A DNA stretch of 64,000 nucleotides from Chryseobacterium vaccae (lineage in GTDB: Bacteria > Bacteroidota > Bacteroidia > Flavobacteriales > Weeksellaceae). This document shows positions 9,414 to 18,671 of the stretch, piece by piece (the first letter of the stretch is position 1; each line of letters opens with the position of its first letter). The notes beneath the pieces were generated by a model, which ran no database searches, had not been told where the DNA came from, and saw only the letters and a program-made list of their open reading frames with translations. The stretch covers positions 5,039,006 to 5,103,005 of the forward strand of contig NZ_VSWH01000001.1 of assembly GCF_009602705.1 (NCBI RefSeq), given 5' to 3'. A program made the position numbers and the translations under genes.

Positions 9414-9746
9414 TAATACAATCAGTAATTATAAAGATAGCTCAGAAAGAGCTGGAGATTATTTCGGCTAATTCCAAGGCACAGCTTTACTGCTTGTTGT
9501 ATTTTGATGTAAAAAATGATTATTATAAATTATTTTAAATGATTTTTTTTATCACTTGGTGGTTTTTAATTCATGTTTGCTTTCAGAGCTCAGAAGCTGT
9601 ACATAATTGAATTTAAGGCTTTTTATATCTGTTTTTTGAAATTAATAAGGGGTCCTGAAGTAAGTAGGAGAGCAAGAGATAAAAAGCTATCTAATTACTC
9701 TGTTTAGCCCCCCTCTTTTTTTAAAAAACCTTACATCAGTATCCTG
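9414..9746. other. Intergenic region, nothing firm
   Basis: About 330 bases lie between two convergent genes. There is a small AGCTC/GAGCT hairpin near 9434 and a C-run followed by T residues near 9708-9722 that could help termination, but no ORF, RNA gene or clean terminator is convincing. Confidence 0.4.
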
Positions 9747-10949
9747 CTAGCTCAGCTCAAAAAGTGTAATTTCCGGCAAAACACCTACTCTTCCCGGATA
9801 GCCAAGGACTCCGAATCCTCTGTTAACGTAAAGCATTTTTCCTTCACTTTCATATAAATCTGCCCATTTGGGGTAACGGTATTGTACCGGAGACCATTTT
9901 ACATTTTTCAGATCAAGTCCGAACTGCATTCCGTGGGTGTGTCCGGAAAGAGTTAAATAAATGTTTCCGGGGTGTTTTTTCACGACGTAATCAAAATGGG
10001 TAGGATCATGGCTCATAAGGATCTTCGGAGCGGATTCCGGAACTCCTTTTAAGGCCTCGTCAATTTTTCCGAATTGAGGGAAAGGTTTTAATCCCCAGTT
10101 TTCAACCCCGAGGATGTATAGTTTTTCACCATTTCTTTCAATGATTCTGTTTTCGTTTCTCAGCATATCAAATCCAGCCTGTTTTTCATAATCGATAAGA
10201 GTATCGAGATTTTTCTTTTTAGCATCCAGAGAGGTCCAGGTTACATAATCACCATAATCATGATTTCCTAATACGGCCAACTTTCCGTCTTTGGCTTTGA
10301 TTTTTGAAAATAACGGAATGAAAGGTTTGAACTCATCGGCTACATTATTGACCATATCTCCGGTAAAAAGAACAAGATCAGGTTTCTGTTCATTGATCAG
10401 GTCTACAGCATGTTGCAGTTTGCTTGGATCTGGAAAGCTTCCGCTGTGAACGTCAGAGATCTGAATGACTTTGTATCCTTTGAAACTTTTGCCCAATCCC
10501 GGGATTTTCACTTTGATTTTTCTTACCTTATGTCTGTATTTCCCGAAAGTAATTCCATCAATAAAAAGTGCTGAAAGTACACCTCCGAGACCTAGTCCTA
10601 CCAGGCTCAGGAATTTTCTTCTCTCAGGGAAAAAGTTTTCTTTAGGCTGTGTTAGGCCTACTAAATAGCTTCCGGTTCTGAAAATATCATCAATCAGCAA
10701 AAACAGGACAATGAAAATTTTCGGAAGAATAAAGATCAGGAATAGAGAGATGGCGATCTGGGCTCTCAGGGAAGTTCTGTCTGCCTTTTGGAAATGAGAA
10801 ATTTCGTAGGCGAAAAATCCGTAAACAGCTAAAGACACGACCCAATATCCGAGCCGTACCCAGAAATTATCGGTTAAGGTTCTTATTGCCTGATAAATAT
10901 AAACTTCCAAAATAAAGAAGATACCGGCAACAATTAAAAAATTTTTCAT
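9747..10949 (-). CDS. Membrane-anchored calcineurin-like metallophosphoesterase
   Basis: This is a 400-residue protein. Four hydrophobic segments lie in roughly the first 140 residues, followed by a metallophosphoesterase domain of the YaeI/YkuE type. Its metal-binding motifs appear in order: SDVHSG, GDMVNN, LGNHDYGDY, SHDPTHF and LSGHTHGMQFG. The family hydrolyses phosphate esters, and some members act on UDP-diacylglucosamine or other lipids; the substrate here is unknown. The start at 10949 (MKNFLIVAG) is preferred over an upstream start at 10970, because the latter falls in the terminator hairpin of the preceding minus-strand gene. Confidence 0.85.
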   Translation of the reverse strand: MKNFLIVAGIFFILEVYIYQAIRTLTDNFWVRLGYWVVSLAVYGFFAYEISHFQKADRTSLRAQIAISLFLIFILPKIFIVLFLLIDDIFRTGSYLVGLTQPKENFFPERRKFLSLVGLGLGGVLSALFIDGITFGKYRHKVRKIKVKIPGLGKSFKGYKVIQISDVHSGSFPDPSKLQHAVDLINEQKPDLVLFTGDMVNNVADEFKPFIPLFSKIKAKDGKLAVLGNHDYGDYVTWTSLDAKKKNLDTLIDYEKQAGFDMLRNENRIIERNGEKLYILGVENWGLKPFPQFGKIDEALKGVPESAPKILMSHDPTHFDYVVKKHPGNIYLTLSGHTHGMQFGLDLKNVKWSPVQYRYPKWADLYESEGKMLYVNRGFGVLGYPGRVGVLPEITLFELS

Positions 10950-10960
10950 GATCAGATCTA

Positions 10961-10996
10961 AAAAAAGCACAAAAGAAGACTTCCTTTTGTGCTTTT
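10961..10996 (-). terminator. Terminator after the FabH-like gene
   Basis: A perfect 13-bp stem (AAAAGCACAAAAG / CTTTTGTGCTTTT) has an 8-base loop and, on the minus strand, a run of T after it. It separates the ketosynthase gene from the downstream phosphoesterase gene. Confidence 0.85.
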
Positions 10997-11019
10997 ATAT
11001 TTTTTAATTAAAATTAGTA

Positions 11020-12087
11020 TTAAGGAAATCTGTAAACGATAGCATTGATGTTCATTCCGGCGCCTACCGAAGTCATCACAATGTTACCATTATCTTTAAA
11101 CGATTGACCCTCCATTTTTCCTTTAATTATTAAATCATACATGGTGGGAATTGTTGCAACTGACGTATTTCCAAGGTCTTGGATTGTCATAGGAGAGATT
11201 GAATGGTCGTAATCTTTGATGTCATAAAGCTTGTGAAGCCTTTCAATCATGGCGTAATCCATTTTGGCATTAGCCTGGTGGATCAGGATTTTATCGATGT
11301 CTTCAATAGAAAGTCCGGCTTCATCAATGGTTTCTTTGATGGCTACAGGAACATTTTTAAGAGCATATTCATAAATTTTTCTTCCCTGCATTCTTACGAA
11401 AATGCGGTTCTGATCAGCGTCTTTGTTGATAGATGGTCCGTTGGCCAGGTAATTCAGTTCAATACCATTATCACAGATTGTGTTGTGAGAAATGATTCCT
11501 ACATTTTCGTCATCAGTAGCTTTTACTACTACAGCACCTGCACCGTCTGCAAAGATCATTCTGTTTCTGTCGTACGGATCAGTTACTCTGCTTAATGTTT
11601 CACCTCCAATGACAAGGATAGTTTTTGCTGTTTTAGCTTTGATTAAATTATCTGCCAAAATCATTGCTTCCACCCATCCCGGGCATCCGAAAAGCATATC
11701 ATAGGTAACGCATTTTCTGTTTTTGATGCCTAGCTTGTTCTTCACTCTTGCTGCCATTGTCGGCATAAAATCTGCATAGCCGTTTTGAGTTACTTCCCCA
11801 AAATTACTTGCATAAATGATATAATCGAGTTCTTCACCATCTATTTTTGCGTTTTCAATAGCGAGTTTAGCAGCTTCATAACCGATTTGTGAGTTGGAAA
11901 GATCGTCCTCAATAAATCTTCTGTTTTCTATTTCTGTGATTTCTACAAACTTGGCAATAGTTTCTTCCGCAGGCTTTTCAATCTTCACCCCGTCTTCCGT
12001 ATAGAACTCAGAATCCATGAAATAGTCTCTACCAATAACTCTGTTAGGAATATAGGATCCGGAACCAATAATGATCGTATTCGGCAT
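11020..12087 (-). CDS. 3-oxoacyl-ACP synthase III (FabH)-like ketosynthase
   Basis: This 355-residue thiolase-fold enzyme has the KAS III catalytic triad Cys135 (in MLFGCPGW), His270 (in ILIHQANAKM) and Asn307 (in LGNTSVAT). The C-terminal glycine-rich signature is present (SVGAGMNINAIVYRF). KAS III enzymes condense an acyl-CoA primer with malonyl-ACP to start fatty acid synthesis. This one is encoded alone, away from fatty acid or polyketide genes, and is longer than standard FabH (about 320-330 residues). It may therefore be a paralogue with another primer or partner. The gene is followed by a strong terminator. Confidence 0.85.
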   Translation of the reverse strand: MPNTIIIGSGSYIPNRVIGRDYFMDSEFYTEDGVKIEKPAEETIAKFVEITEIENRRFIEDDLSNSQIGYEAAKLAIENAKIDGEELDYIIYASNFGEVTQNGYADFMPTMAARVKNKLGIKNRKCVTYDMLFGCPGWVEAMILADNLIKAKTAKTILVIGGETLSRVTDPYDRNRMIFADGAGAVVVKATDDENVGIISHNTICDNGIELNYLANGPSINKDADQNRIFVRMQGRKIYEYALKNVPVAIKETIDEAGLSIEDIDKILIHQANAKMDYAMIERLHKLYDIKDYDHSISPMTIQDLGNTSVATIPTMYDLIIKGKMEGQSFKDNGNIVMTSVGAGMNINAIVYRFP

Positions 12088-12113
12088 TCGTTTATATGAT
12101 TTTTTTAAAGATG

Positions 12114-12121
12114 CAAAGTTA
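12114..12121 (-). promoter_or_regulatory. -7 element of the FabH-like gene
   Basis: The minus strand reads TAACTTTG, a perfect TAnnTTTG match, 26 bases before the start codon. It is divergent from the promoter at 12159. Confidence 0.55.
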
Positions 12122-12158
12122 ATAATTAATATTAATAACGGAGAATTAAAAATATTAT

Positions 12159-12166
12159 TAAATTTG
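12159..12166 (+). promoter_or_regulatory. -7 element of the 12189-ubiE-porT operon
   Basis: TAAATTTG matches TAnnTTTG and lies 22 bases before the first start codon of the operon. The -33 region is weak. Confidence 0.5.
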
Positions 12167-12188
12167 CAAAAATTGTACTTTACAATCT

Positions 12189-12758
12189 ATGAAAAACAAT
12201 CCGTCCTTAAAAGGCTTACTTATTGCAGCTGTGGCGTTTATCGTTGCCTTTGGGATCTACTTCCTTTTTTTAGCTAAGAAGAATTATTATGTCGTAGATA
12301 ATCCTACCCCCAATACGTATTATTTTAAAATCAATAACGGTTCCGAAGGTATTATCTCTGCCGGGCAGTCTGTGCATGTTGATCTGAATAAAGGAAAAAA
12401 CTCTATCAAAGTTTTTGACCAGAATAAAAAAATGCTCTATGATTCCGCATTTGAAGTGAATAAAATTCGTGGTCTGCTTAATATTGCGCACCAGGATTAT
12501 TACGTCAATGATCAGTATTACGGATATAACCTTAAAAAGGATTCACTGCTTATGCAGTTGGGCAAGACAACCATTGATGGTAAAGAGTATTTCGGAGGAG
12601 CTAAGCATTTTAACAGGCTGTTTACGGATGATTTTTATTACAATGTGGACGAAGATTATGATAAACTGATCAAAAATATCCAGAAAGTGGAATCCAGATC
12701 GAAAATCTTCAGAAAACAGGATTACCTTAATTATTATAAAGAATATTACAAGTTTTAA
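12189..12758 (+). CDS. Hypothetical membrane-anchored protein upstream of ubiE
   Basis: This is a 189-residue protein with one N-terminal membrane segment (about residues 9-28, LLIAAVAFIVAFGIYFLFLA) followed by a soluble, tyrosine-rich domain. I do not recognise the family. The layout fits an inner-membrane anchor with a periplasmic domain. It is the first gene of an operon, with ubiE only 3 bases downstream and porT after that, so a role connected to the envelope is possible but only inferred. Confidence 0.7.
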   Translation: MKNNPSLKGLLIAAVAFIVAFGIYFLFLAKKNYYVVDNPTPNTYYFKINNGSEGIISAGQSVHVDLNKGKNSIKVFDQNKKMLYDSAFEVNKIRGLLNIAHQDYYVNDQYYGYNLKKDSLLMQLGKTTIDGKEYFGGAKHFNRLFTDDFYYNVDEDYDKLIKNIQKVESRSKIFRKQDYLNYYKEYYKF

Positions 12759-12761
12759 GTT

Positions 12762-13493
12762 TTGACAAAAGATATTACCAAAGTTACTCCCTATAATTCC
12801 GAGGCTACAAAGAAGAGCCAGGTAGAGGATATGTTCGACAATATTGCACCGAAGTATGACCTTCTGAATCATGTTTTATCTATGAAAATTGATGTTTTGT
12901 GGAGAAATACATTGGTGAAAATGATGAAAAATGACAGTCCCCAGGAAGTGCTGGATGTGGCTACAGGAACGGGAGATCTGGCGATCACCATCGAAAAAGG
13001 AACCGGTGCAAAAGTAATTGGTTTGGATTTATCACAACAAATGCTAAATGTTGGCGTTATTAAAATAAAAAAACTTAAATTAGACGGCAAAATTTCCATG
13101 CAAAAAGGAGATGCGGAAAATTTACCTTTCGAGGACAATAGATTCGATGCTGTTTCCGTTGCATTTGGAGTGAGGAATTTTGAAAACCTTACCAAAGGTT
13201 TGGCAGAATTAAGAAGAGTAGTTAAAGATAACAAGAGTGTTTATATACTGGAGTTTTCAAAGGTTGAGGGGTTCTTAGGACCATTTTATATGTTTTATTT
13301 CAAAAATATATTACCTGCCATTGGCAGATTGGTTTCCAAAGATAATAGGGCATATACATACCTTCCGGATTCTGTAAATGCTTTTCCTTTCGGGGAGAAG
13401 ATGAAACAAATTCTTTTAGATACAGGATTTAAGAAAGTAGAATATAAAAAACTAAGTTTAGGTATAGCCACAATTTATAAAGCAACAAAGTAA
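12762..13493 (+). CDS. ubiE: Demethylmenaquinone methyltransferase (UbiE/MenG)
   Basis: This 243-residue class I SAM methyltransferase carries out the last step of menaquinone synthesis. The SAM-binding motif VLDVATGTGDLA is at residues 63-74. The UbiE signatures YDLLNHVLSMKIDVLWR near the N-terminus and AVSVAFGVRNFENL in the middle are present. Translation appears to begin at a TTG, 3 bases after the preceding stop, since no ATG in frame gives a full N-terminus. Flavobacteria use menaquinone, so MenG is the likely role. The pairing with porT downstream is common in Bacteroidota. Confidence 0.93.
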   Translation: MTKDITKVTPYNSEATKKSQVEDMFDNIAPKYDLLNHVLSMKIDVLWRNTLVKMMKNDSPQEVLDVATGTGDLAITIEKGTGAKVIGLDLSQQMLNVGVIKIKKLKLDGKISMQKGDAENLPFEDNRFDAVSVAFGVRNFENLTKGLAELRRVVKDNKSVYILEFSKVEGFLGPFYMFYFKNILPAIGRLVSKDNRAYTYLPDSVNAFPFGEKMKQILLDTGFKKVEYKKLSLGIATIYKATK

Positions 13494-13496
13494 CCT

Positions 13497-14279
13497 ATGA
13501 ATAAATTTTTATTAAGAGCACTGGTTTTAGCCTCAGTAAATATCGCTGTTTTCGCAGATGCGCAATTCAGAACCCGAAACAGAATGGATAAGTTGGAAGA
13601 CTTTGACGAACAGAAATTCAGTTGGGGTTTTTACTTGAATGGCAACAGACTGGACTACCGTATCGTTCTTCACCCAAGATATGGTATGAATGGAAATCAG
13701 AATCTTGTTACATCTAAAGAAAGTTACAGTTTCGGTGCGGGTCTTATCGCCAAATGGAGACTGAACGATTATTTGGATTTAAGATTAGAACCAGGCTTAC
13801 AATTTGCTCAGAGGCAGTTGATCTTTGAAACGCAGTCTAATGACCAGTATGCAGCTGGAACTTTAACAAACCCTGCGTTTATGCCTTTTCCTTTAACGGA
13901 TAAAGACAAAACAAGAGAGATTAAATCTACTTTGGTAGACGTTCCTGTACTATTGGAGCTTCACGGTCAGAGATGGTATAACTCAAGACCTTATATCGCT
14001 GCGGGGGTTAACTATATTGTAAACCTTCAGTCTAACTCTACTTCGGAAGATGACAATATGCAGCAGGTATTCAGATCAACCACGCATAACTTTGCATGGT
14101 CTGCTGAAATGGGAATTCAGTTCTATTTTAATAAATTTAAACTGACTCCTGCCGTGAGAGGAACATTCTTTATGAATAACGAGAAAGTGGCAGATAATGC
14201 CAATACACCTCCATACTGGGCTACTGCAATGTCTACTCTTCAGACAAGAGCAATAATGTTCGTGTTGAAGTTTGAGTAA
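13497..14279 (+). CDS. porT: PorT/SprT-like outer membrane protein of type IX secretion
   Basis: This is a 260-residue protein with a signal peptide (about residues 1-22, ending in ADAQ) and an outer-membrane beta-barrel pattern (alternating strands from about residue 40, ending in RAIMFVLKFE with a terminal aromatic-rich strand). Size, barrel type and position directly after ubiE fit PorT/SprT, a component required for type IX protein secretion and gliding in Bacteroidota. The call leans partly on this conserved neighbourhood. The gene starts 3 bases after ubiE and ends before a strong terminator. Confidence 0.82.
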   Translation: MNKFLLRALVLASVNIAVFADAQFRTRNRMDKLEDFDEQKFSWGFYLNGNRLDYRIVLHPRYGMNGNQNLVTSKESYSFGAGLIAKWRLNDYLDLRLEPGLQFAQRQLIFETQSNDQYAAGTLTNPAFMPFPLTDKDKTREIKSTLVDVPVLLELHGQRWYNSRPYIAAGVNYIVNLQSNSTSEDDNMQQVFRSTTHNFAWSAEMGIQFYFNKFKLTPAVRGTFFMNNEKVADNANTPPYWATAMSTLQTRAIMFVLKFE

Positions 14280-14302
14280 AAAATACTTTATAAAAAATAT
14301 AT

Positions 14303-14331
14303 AAGGAGATGCTTCTGCATCTCCTTTTTTG
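14303..14331 (+). terminator. Terminator of the ubiE-porT operon
   Basis: A 9-bp stem (AGGAGATGC / GCATCTCCT) with a TTCT loop is followed by six T residues. Confidence 0.9.
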
Positions 14332-14362
14332 TGAACAGATCAAAATATTGGGACATTTATTT

Positions 14363-14391
14363 TTGTTACTGTTAATATTTTGTTATTTTTG
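14363..14391 (+). promoter_or_regulatory. Promoter of the coiled-coil/zapA unit
   Basis: A -33 TTG at 14363-14365 and a -7 TATTTTTG at 14384-14391 are separated by 18 bases, fully within the flavobacterial TTG-N17-23-TAnnTTTG rule. The start codon follows 29 bases later. Confidence 0.7.
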
Positions 14392-14419
14392 CTATTAGTT
14401 AGAATATACAAAACCTGAA

Positions 14420-14722
14420 ATGCTTCAAGATTTAGAAAACAATTTTTCAGAATTAGAAAAAAAGATTTTGAATTTACAAAAGAATTATAAAAATCTTGCT
14501 GAAAAATTATCAGAATTAAATACTGAGCATGAAGAACTGAAAAAGAGATACGACGAGGAGAGGAGGAAAAATCAGGTATTAGCAGAAGAACAAAAAAATA
14601 TAAAACTTTATTCAGCAATATCAGGAAATCCGGAACATAACAGGCTGATGAAAAATCATATCAACAGACTGGTGAAGGAAATAGATTTCTGTATTGCACA
14701 GCTTCAAAACAGTGGATTATAA
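14420..14722 (+). CDS. Small coiled-coil protein paired with ZapA
   Basis: This 100-residue protein is almost entirely heptad-like coiled coil from residue 5 to about 60 (LENNFSELEKKILNLQKNY and on), followed by a short helical tail. Its TAA overlaps the zapA ATG by one base (TAATG), so the two are translationally coupled. By position and shape it could act with ZapA in Z-ring organisation, as ZapB does in other bacteria, but there is no sequence proof of this. Confidence 0.7.
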   Translation: MLQDLENNFSELEKKILNLQKNYKNLAEKLSELNTEHEELKKRYDEERRKNQVLAEEQKNIKLYSAISGNPEHNRLMKNHINRLVKEIDFCIAQLQNSGL

Positions 14723-15009
14723 TGGAGGTAAGAAGAATAACCGTAAACATTGCAGGAAGAGTGTATCCGCTGAACGTACCGGCCGCAGAGGAAGAAACCT
14801 TGCGTAAGGTAGGGAAGCAGATTGAAAATATGATTAAAGATTTTGAACAGAATTTCGATGTAAGAGATAAACAGGATGCTCTGGCTATGTGCGCCCTTAA
14901 ATTAGGAACCAATGCCGAAGTGGTATCTCTTAACTACGATAAAAATATAAATTCTACCAATGAAAGATTAATAAAGATTAATCAGTCGTTGGATGAAATC
15001 GGGAAATAG
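14722..15009 (+). CDS. zapA: Cell division protein ZapA
   Basis: This is a 95-residue protein matching the ZapA family: an N-terminal beta hairpin (RRITVNIAGRVYPLNVP), then helices with EEETLRKVGKQIE and a tetramerisation helix. ZapA binds FtsZ and stabilises the Z ring. It overlaps the upstream coiled-coil gene by one base and lies directly before the 6S-like RNA. A zapA/6S RNA neighbourhood is also known in other phyla. Confidence 0.88.
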   Translation: MEVRRITVNIAGRVYPLNVPAAEEETLRKVGKQIENMIKDFEQNFDVRDKQDALAMCALKLGTNAEVVSLNYDKNINSTNERLIKINQSLDEIGK

Positions 15010-15031
15010 ATTTTTTTTCCTGGAAAAGACT

Positions 15032-15201
15032 GCCTACAATAATTCTAACACATTAAAGGTAAACTCAACGCTAAACAATTACCGAACAAATGTCCGCTGA
15101 ATGGCGTGCCGGTTCGTCCGGATTACAGACAGCAGAAATCAGTTCAAATCGTGTTGATTAGGAGTTTACTCTCAATCTCTGGATTATTGTGGGCTTTTTT
15201 T
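15032..15201 (+). ncRNA. ssrS: 6S-Flavo-like RNA (RNA polymerase regulator)
   Basis: This 170-base stretch has no ORF but strong pairing. The closing stem GCCTACAATAATTC (15032-15045) pairs with GGATTATTGTGGGC (15181-15194), and an internal stem GTAAACTC (15059-15066) pairs perfectly with GAGTTTAC (15162-15169). An apical CCGG..CCGG hairpin lies near 15111-15122 and a T-run after the closing stem. A long interrupted rod next to zapA is the hallmark of 6S RNA, which sequesters RNA polymerase holoenzyme. The exact ends are estimated. It shares the strand with zapA and rny. Confidence 0.75.
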
Positions 15202-15238
15202 ATTTAGATATGAAGACAATTAAAACTCAATATATATT

Positions 15239-16807
15239 ATGACAGCAGCCATTATAGCCGGCGTTATTTGCTTAGTTATCGGGGCAGTACTAGGGATGTT
15301 TTTCTCTAGAAGCTCACTGAATACTAAGGCAAAATTTATTATAGATGATGCAAAGAAAAATGCCGAAAACCTTATAGAAAAAGCAAACGTTCAAGCTGAA
15401 TCCATAAAGAAAGAAAAGAATCTTCAGGCCAAAGAAAAATTCTTGGAACTGAAATCACAGCATGATGCAGACATCCAGTCCCGCGAAAAGAAAATGCAGG
15501 AAGTAGAAAAAAGGACTAAAGACAAAGAGCACAAGCTGAATGACGAATTAAGCAAGACAGGAAAACTTGAAAAAGACCTTGACAAGCAGATCGCAGATTA
15601 TGCTAAGAAAAATGAAATCTTAGACAGAAAACAGCAGGAACTGGATATAGCAACCGCTAAAAAAGTGGAAATCCTTGAAAAAATATCCAATTACACCGCA
15701 GAAGAAGCTAAAGCAGAATTGGTAGAAACCATGAAAGCTGAGGCTAAAACAAGAGCTCAGGCACACGTTCAGGGAATCATGGAGGAAGCTCAGATGAACG
15801 CCAAGAACGAAGCCAGAAAAATTGTTATCCAGACGATTCAGAGAATCGGAACCGAGCAGGCTATCGAAAATTCAGTATCTGTTTTCAACATTGAATCTGA
15901 TGAAGTAAAAGGTAGAATTATCGGTAGAGAAGGTAGAAATATCCGAGCTTTAGAAGCAGTAACAGGTGTAGAAATTATTGTTGATGATACCCCTGAAGCC
16001 ATCCTTCTTTCATGTTTCGATCCGGTAAGAAGAGAGATTGCAAGATTATCCCTTCACAGACTGGTAACGGATGGAAGAATCCACCCGGCAAGAATTGAAG
16101 AAGTGGTGGAAAAAACAAGAAAACAAATCGAGGAAGAAATTATTGAAGTAGGAAAAAGAACCATTATTGATTTGGGAATCCATGGATTACATCCTGAATT
16201 GATCAAGATTGTAGGTAGAATGAAATACCGTTCTTCTTACGGACAAAACTTACTTCAGCACTCAAGAGAAGTAGCGAATATTGCTGCAACTATGGCTGCG
16301 GAACTAGGACTAAACGTAAAATTAGCCAAAAGAGCAGGTCTTTTACATGATATTGGTAAAGTTCCTGAGCAGGAATCTGAATTACCGCATGCTTTATTAG
16401 GAATGCAGTGGGCTGAGAAATACGGAGAAAATCCAGAGGTTGTCAACGCAATCGGAGCTCACCACGATGAAATTGAAATGAAATCTCTGTTATCACCAAT
16501 CATCCAGGTAGCTGATGCGATTTCAGGAGCAAGACCGGGAGCAAGAAGACAGGTATTGGAATCTTATATCCAGAGACTGAAAGACCTTGAGTCTGCAGCA
16601 TTAAGCTTTGACGGTGTATCCAGCGCTTATGCAATCCAGGCAGGTAGAGAACTGAGAGTAATGGTAGAAAGCGGAAAAGTGAACGATGAAGTAGCTTCTC
16701 AGTTATCTTACGATATCTCAGAAAAGATCCAGAACGAACTTACTTACCCTGGACAGGTGAAAGTAACCGTAATCAGAGAAACAAGAGCTGTGAATATTGC
16801 AAGATAA
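15239..16807 (+). CDS. rny: Ribonuclease Y
   Basis: This 522-residue endoribonuclease is anchored by one N-terminal membrane helix (residues 2-24). It is followed by a long charged coiled coil (about 30-200), a KH domain (with [15 protein letters not shown] near residue 225) and an HD domain (LLHDIGK). The C-terminus is the normal RNase Y domain. It starts mRNA decay at the membrane. Length and domain order are standard. The gene lies downstream of the 6S-like RNA and ends before a terminator. Confidence 0.96.
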   Translation: MTAAIIAGVICLVIGAVLGMFFSRSSLNTKAKFIIDDAKKNAENLIEKANVQAESIKKEKNLQAKEKFLELKSQHDADIQSREKKMQEVEKRTKDKEHKLNDELSKTGKLEKDLDKQIADYAKKNEILDRKQQELDIATAKKVEILEKISNYTAEEAKAELVETMKAEAKTRAQAHVQGIMEEAQMNAKNEARKIVIQTIQRIGTEQAIENSVSVFNIESDEVKGRIIGREGRNIRALEAVTGVEIIVDDTPEAILLSCFDPVRREIARLSLHRLVTDGRIHPARIEEVVEKTRKQIEEEIIEVGKRTIIDLGIHGLHPELIKIVGRMKYRSSYGQNLLQHSREVANIAATMAAELGLNVKLAKRAGLLHDIGKVPEQESELPHALLGMQWAEKYGENPEVVNAIGAHHDEIEMKSLLSPIIQVADAISGARPGARRQVLESYIQRLKDLESAALSFDGVSSAYAIQAGRELRVMVESGKVNDEVASQLSYDISEKIQNELTYPGQVKVTVIRETRAVNIAR

Positions 16808-16827
16808 TAACAGATCAAGATATTTTA

Positions 16828-16860
16828 TAAAAACCTTTCAAGAAATTGAAAGGTTTTTTA
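16828..16860 (+). terminator. Terminator after rny
   Basis: An 11-bp stem (AAAAACCTTTC / GAAAGGTTTTT) with an 8-base loop is followed by T residues. Confidence 0.9.
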
Positions 16861-16879
16861 TTTTTATCAAAACTTAAAA

Positions 16880-18121
16880 ATGCAAGAACTGTCTTTGTCT
16901 TCAAAACTGAAATACATTTTTTCTATTCCCGTCATTATTTCTGCTTTGGGATATTTCGTAGATATTTATGACCTGCTGCTATTCGGGATTGTGAGAATTC
17001 CCAGTTTAAAAGCACTGGGTCTTAATCCGGATACCGATGGAACTTTTATCCTGAACTGTCAAATGGTAGGGCTTCTTATCGGAGGGGTTTTCTGGGGAAT
17101 TTTTGGAGATAAAAAAGGAAGGCTTTCTGTGCTTTTTGGTTCTATTTTGGTCTATTCCCTGGCGAATATAGCCTGTGGATTTCTACCTTACTTTCCTAAA
17201 GAGCATTTGGTGTATCAATATGCCGGGTTAAGGTTTATTGCGGGTATCGGACTGGCTGGAGAGCTGGGAGCGGGAATTACCCTTGTTTCTGAAAGCCTGC
17301 CGAAGAATCTCAGAGCAATTGGTACCTCAGTTGTGGCTGGTTTTGGTCTCATGGGGGCAGTAGTGGCTCAATTGACTGTAGAACTGGCCGGAGGGTGGAA
17401 TATTTCCTACATTATCGGTGGTATCATGGGAATTTTGCTGCTGCTGTTAAGGATCAGTGTTTCAGAATCAGGAATTTATAAGAATATTGAACATAAAAAT
17501 GTCTCGAAAGGAAATTTTCTTTCTTTTTTTACCCATAAAGACCGTCTGATCAGGTACCTGAAATGCATAGCAATAGGGTTGCCTACCTGGTACTGTATAG
17601 GTATTCTTGCTGTTTTAGCCAATCAGTTTGCTCCTGAGTTCGGAATAAAAGATATTAGCCCCGGAAAAGCAATTATGTGGGCTTATGTTGGGATTTCTGT
17701 TGGCGATCTGATGAGCGGCTTTATCTCTCATGCCTTGAAATCACGTAAAATGGCCATATTTTATATGCTGCTTTTCACGGTGGTTGGAGTAGGGATCATG
17801 CTGTTTGGAAATACTGAGACAGAAACCAAATATTATATCTTCTGCGTATGGCTGGGATTAGGAACCGGGTATTGGGCGATGTTCGTTACTCTGGCGGCAG
17901 AACAGTTCGGAACCAATATCAGAAATACAGCAACCACAACCGTGCCTAATATGGTAAGAGGCTTGGTGCCGGTAATGATTCTGGCCTTTGATCTTTTAAA
18001 GAATAATTTTACGGTAATAATAAGTGCGGCTATAGTAGGAGTTGTTGTTTTTGGACTTGCATTTTATTCTTCATTGACAATTTCTGAGACACATAATAAA
18101 AATCTAGAATTTATAGAATAA
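16880..18121 (+). CDS. MFS transporter (sugar/organic acid porter type)
   Basis: This is a 413-residue, roughly 12-helix major facilitator. The loop 2-3 motif appears as GIFGDKKGRLSVL, and the helix 4 region as RFIAGIGLAGELGAGITLVSE, typical of the metabolite:H+ symporter and aromatic/organic acid branch. The long loop between the two halves (about residues 195-225) is normal. The substrate cannot be told from the sequence. It follows the rny terminator by 20 bases with no clear own promoter, so some readthrough may be needed. Confidence 0.85.
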   Translation: MQELSLSSKLKYIFSIPVIISALGYFVDIYDLLLFGIVRIPSLKALGLNPDTDGTFILNCQMVGLLIGGVFWGIFGDKKGRLSVLFGSILVYSLANIACGFLPYFPKEHLVYQYAGLRFIAGIGLAGELGAGITLVSESLPKNLRAIGTSVVAGFGLMGAVVAQLTVELAGGWNISYIIGGIMGILLLLLRISVSESGIYKNIEHKNVSKGNFLSFFTHKDRLIRYLKCIAIGLPTWYCIGILAVLANQFAPEFGIKDISPGKAIMWAYVGISVGDLMSGFISHALKSRKMAIFYMLLFTVVGVGIMLFGNTETETKYYIFCVWLGLGTGYWAMFVTLAAEQFGTNIRNTATTTVPNMVRGLVPVMILAFDLLKNNFTVIISAAIVGVVVFGLAFYSSLTISETHNKNLEFIE

Positions 18122-18240
18122 TTTATTCAGTTTAAAAGCTATATTTTTAAAATTTGTTATAATTTTTTATAATTTGTGTAGTAAATTAAACATATGGTTA
18201 TTGTGAATGCTTATTATTGGTTTAATCAATGCGAATTTTA

Positions 18241-18270
18241 TTGTTTTGTGTTTATGATTATTTAGTTTTG
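18241..18270 (+). promoter_or_regulatory. Promoter of GG-leader peptide 1
   Basis: TTG at 18241-18243 and TAGTTTTG at 18263-18270 are separated by 19 bases, matching TTG-N17-23-TAnnTTTG. The start codon is 43 bases downstream of the -7 element. Confidence 0.7.
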
Positions 18271-18313
18271 AAATGTAATAAAAAACAAATATTAATCTTA
18301 AAGCAAAATTATT

Positions 18314-18472
18314 ATGAAAAATGCGAAGAAACTAAAAGCAGCAGATTTGAAAAACATTAAAGGAGGAGCAAGTGGAACTCCAGATTTATCTAAGTGTTAT
18401 TGCGTTTGTGGAGGAGTTGTAGGTGGTCCGGAATATTGTGCTGACTATGTGAGTTGCCCACTAGACTTCTAA
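18314..18472 (+). CDS. Cys-rich GG-leader ('bacteriocin-like') peptide 1, 52 aa
   Basis: A short peptide begins MKNAKKLKAADLKNIKGG, a leader of 18 residues ending in double glycine, as in peptides cut and exported by peptidase-containing ABC transporters. The core of 34 residues starts ASGTPDLSKCYCVCGG and has five Cys. It shares the pattern PDLS-x-C-x-C-x-C, then GP-x-YC, with the next two peptides. The family is common in Chryseobacterium and annotated as bacteriocin-like; its activity is unknown. It has its own promoter and terminator. No modification or export gene is visible nearby. Confidence 0.75.
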   Translation: MKNAKKLKAADLKNIKGGASGTPDLSKCYCVCGGVVGGPEYCADYVSCPLDF

Positions 18473-18536
18473 TCATTATTCTCATGTAGCGATTGAAAGC
18501 TATCCAGATGGAATAGTATTATCAAATTTTATTTGC

Positions 18537-18573
18537 AAATAGCCTTTCGGAATTTCCGGGAGGCTATTTTATT
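18537..18573 (+). terminator. Terminator after peptide 1
   Basis: A perfect 9-bp outer stem AAATAGCCT / AGGCTATTT, with an inner CGG/CCG pairing around AATTT, is followed by T residues. Confidence 0.85.
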
Positions 18574-18671
18574 TTAATCTTTTGTGCGCGTCACGGTTTG
18601 TTGTGAAAATCGGAATTTAAAGCTGTATAAGTTTAAAATCAGTATATTATTGAGATTTACACTGAATTATG

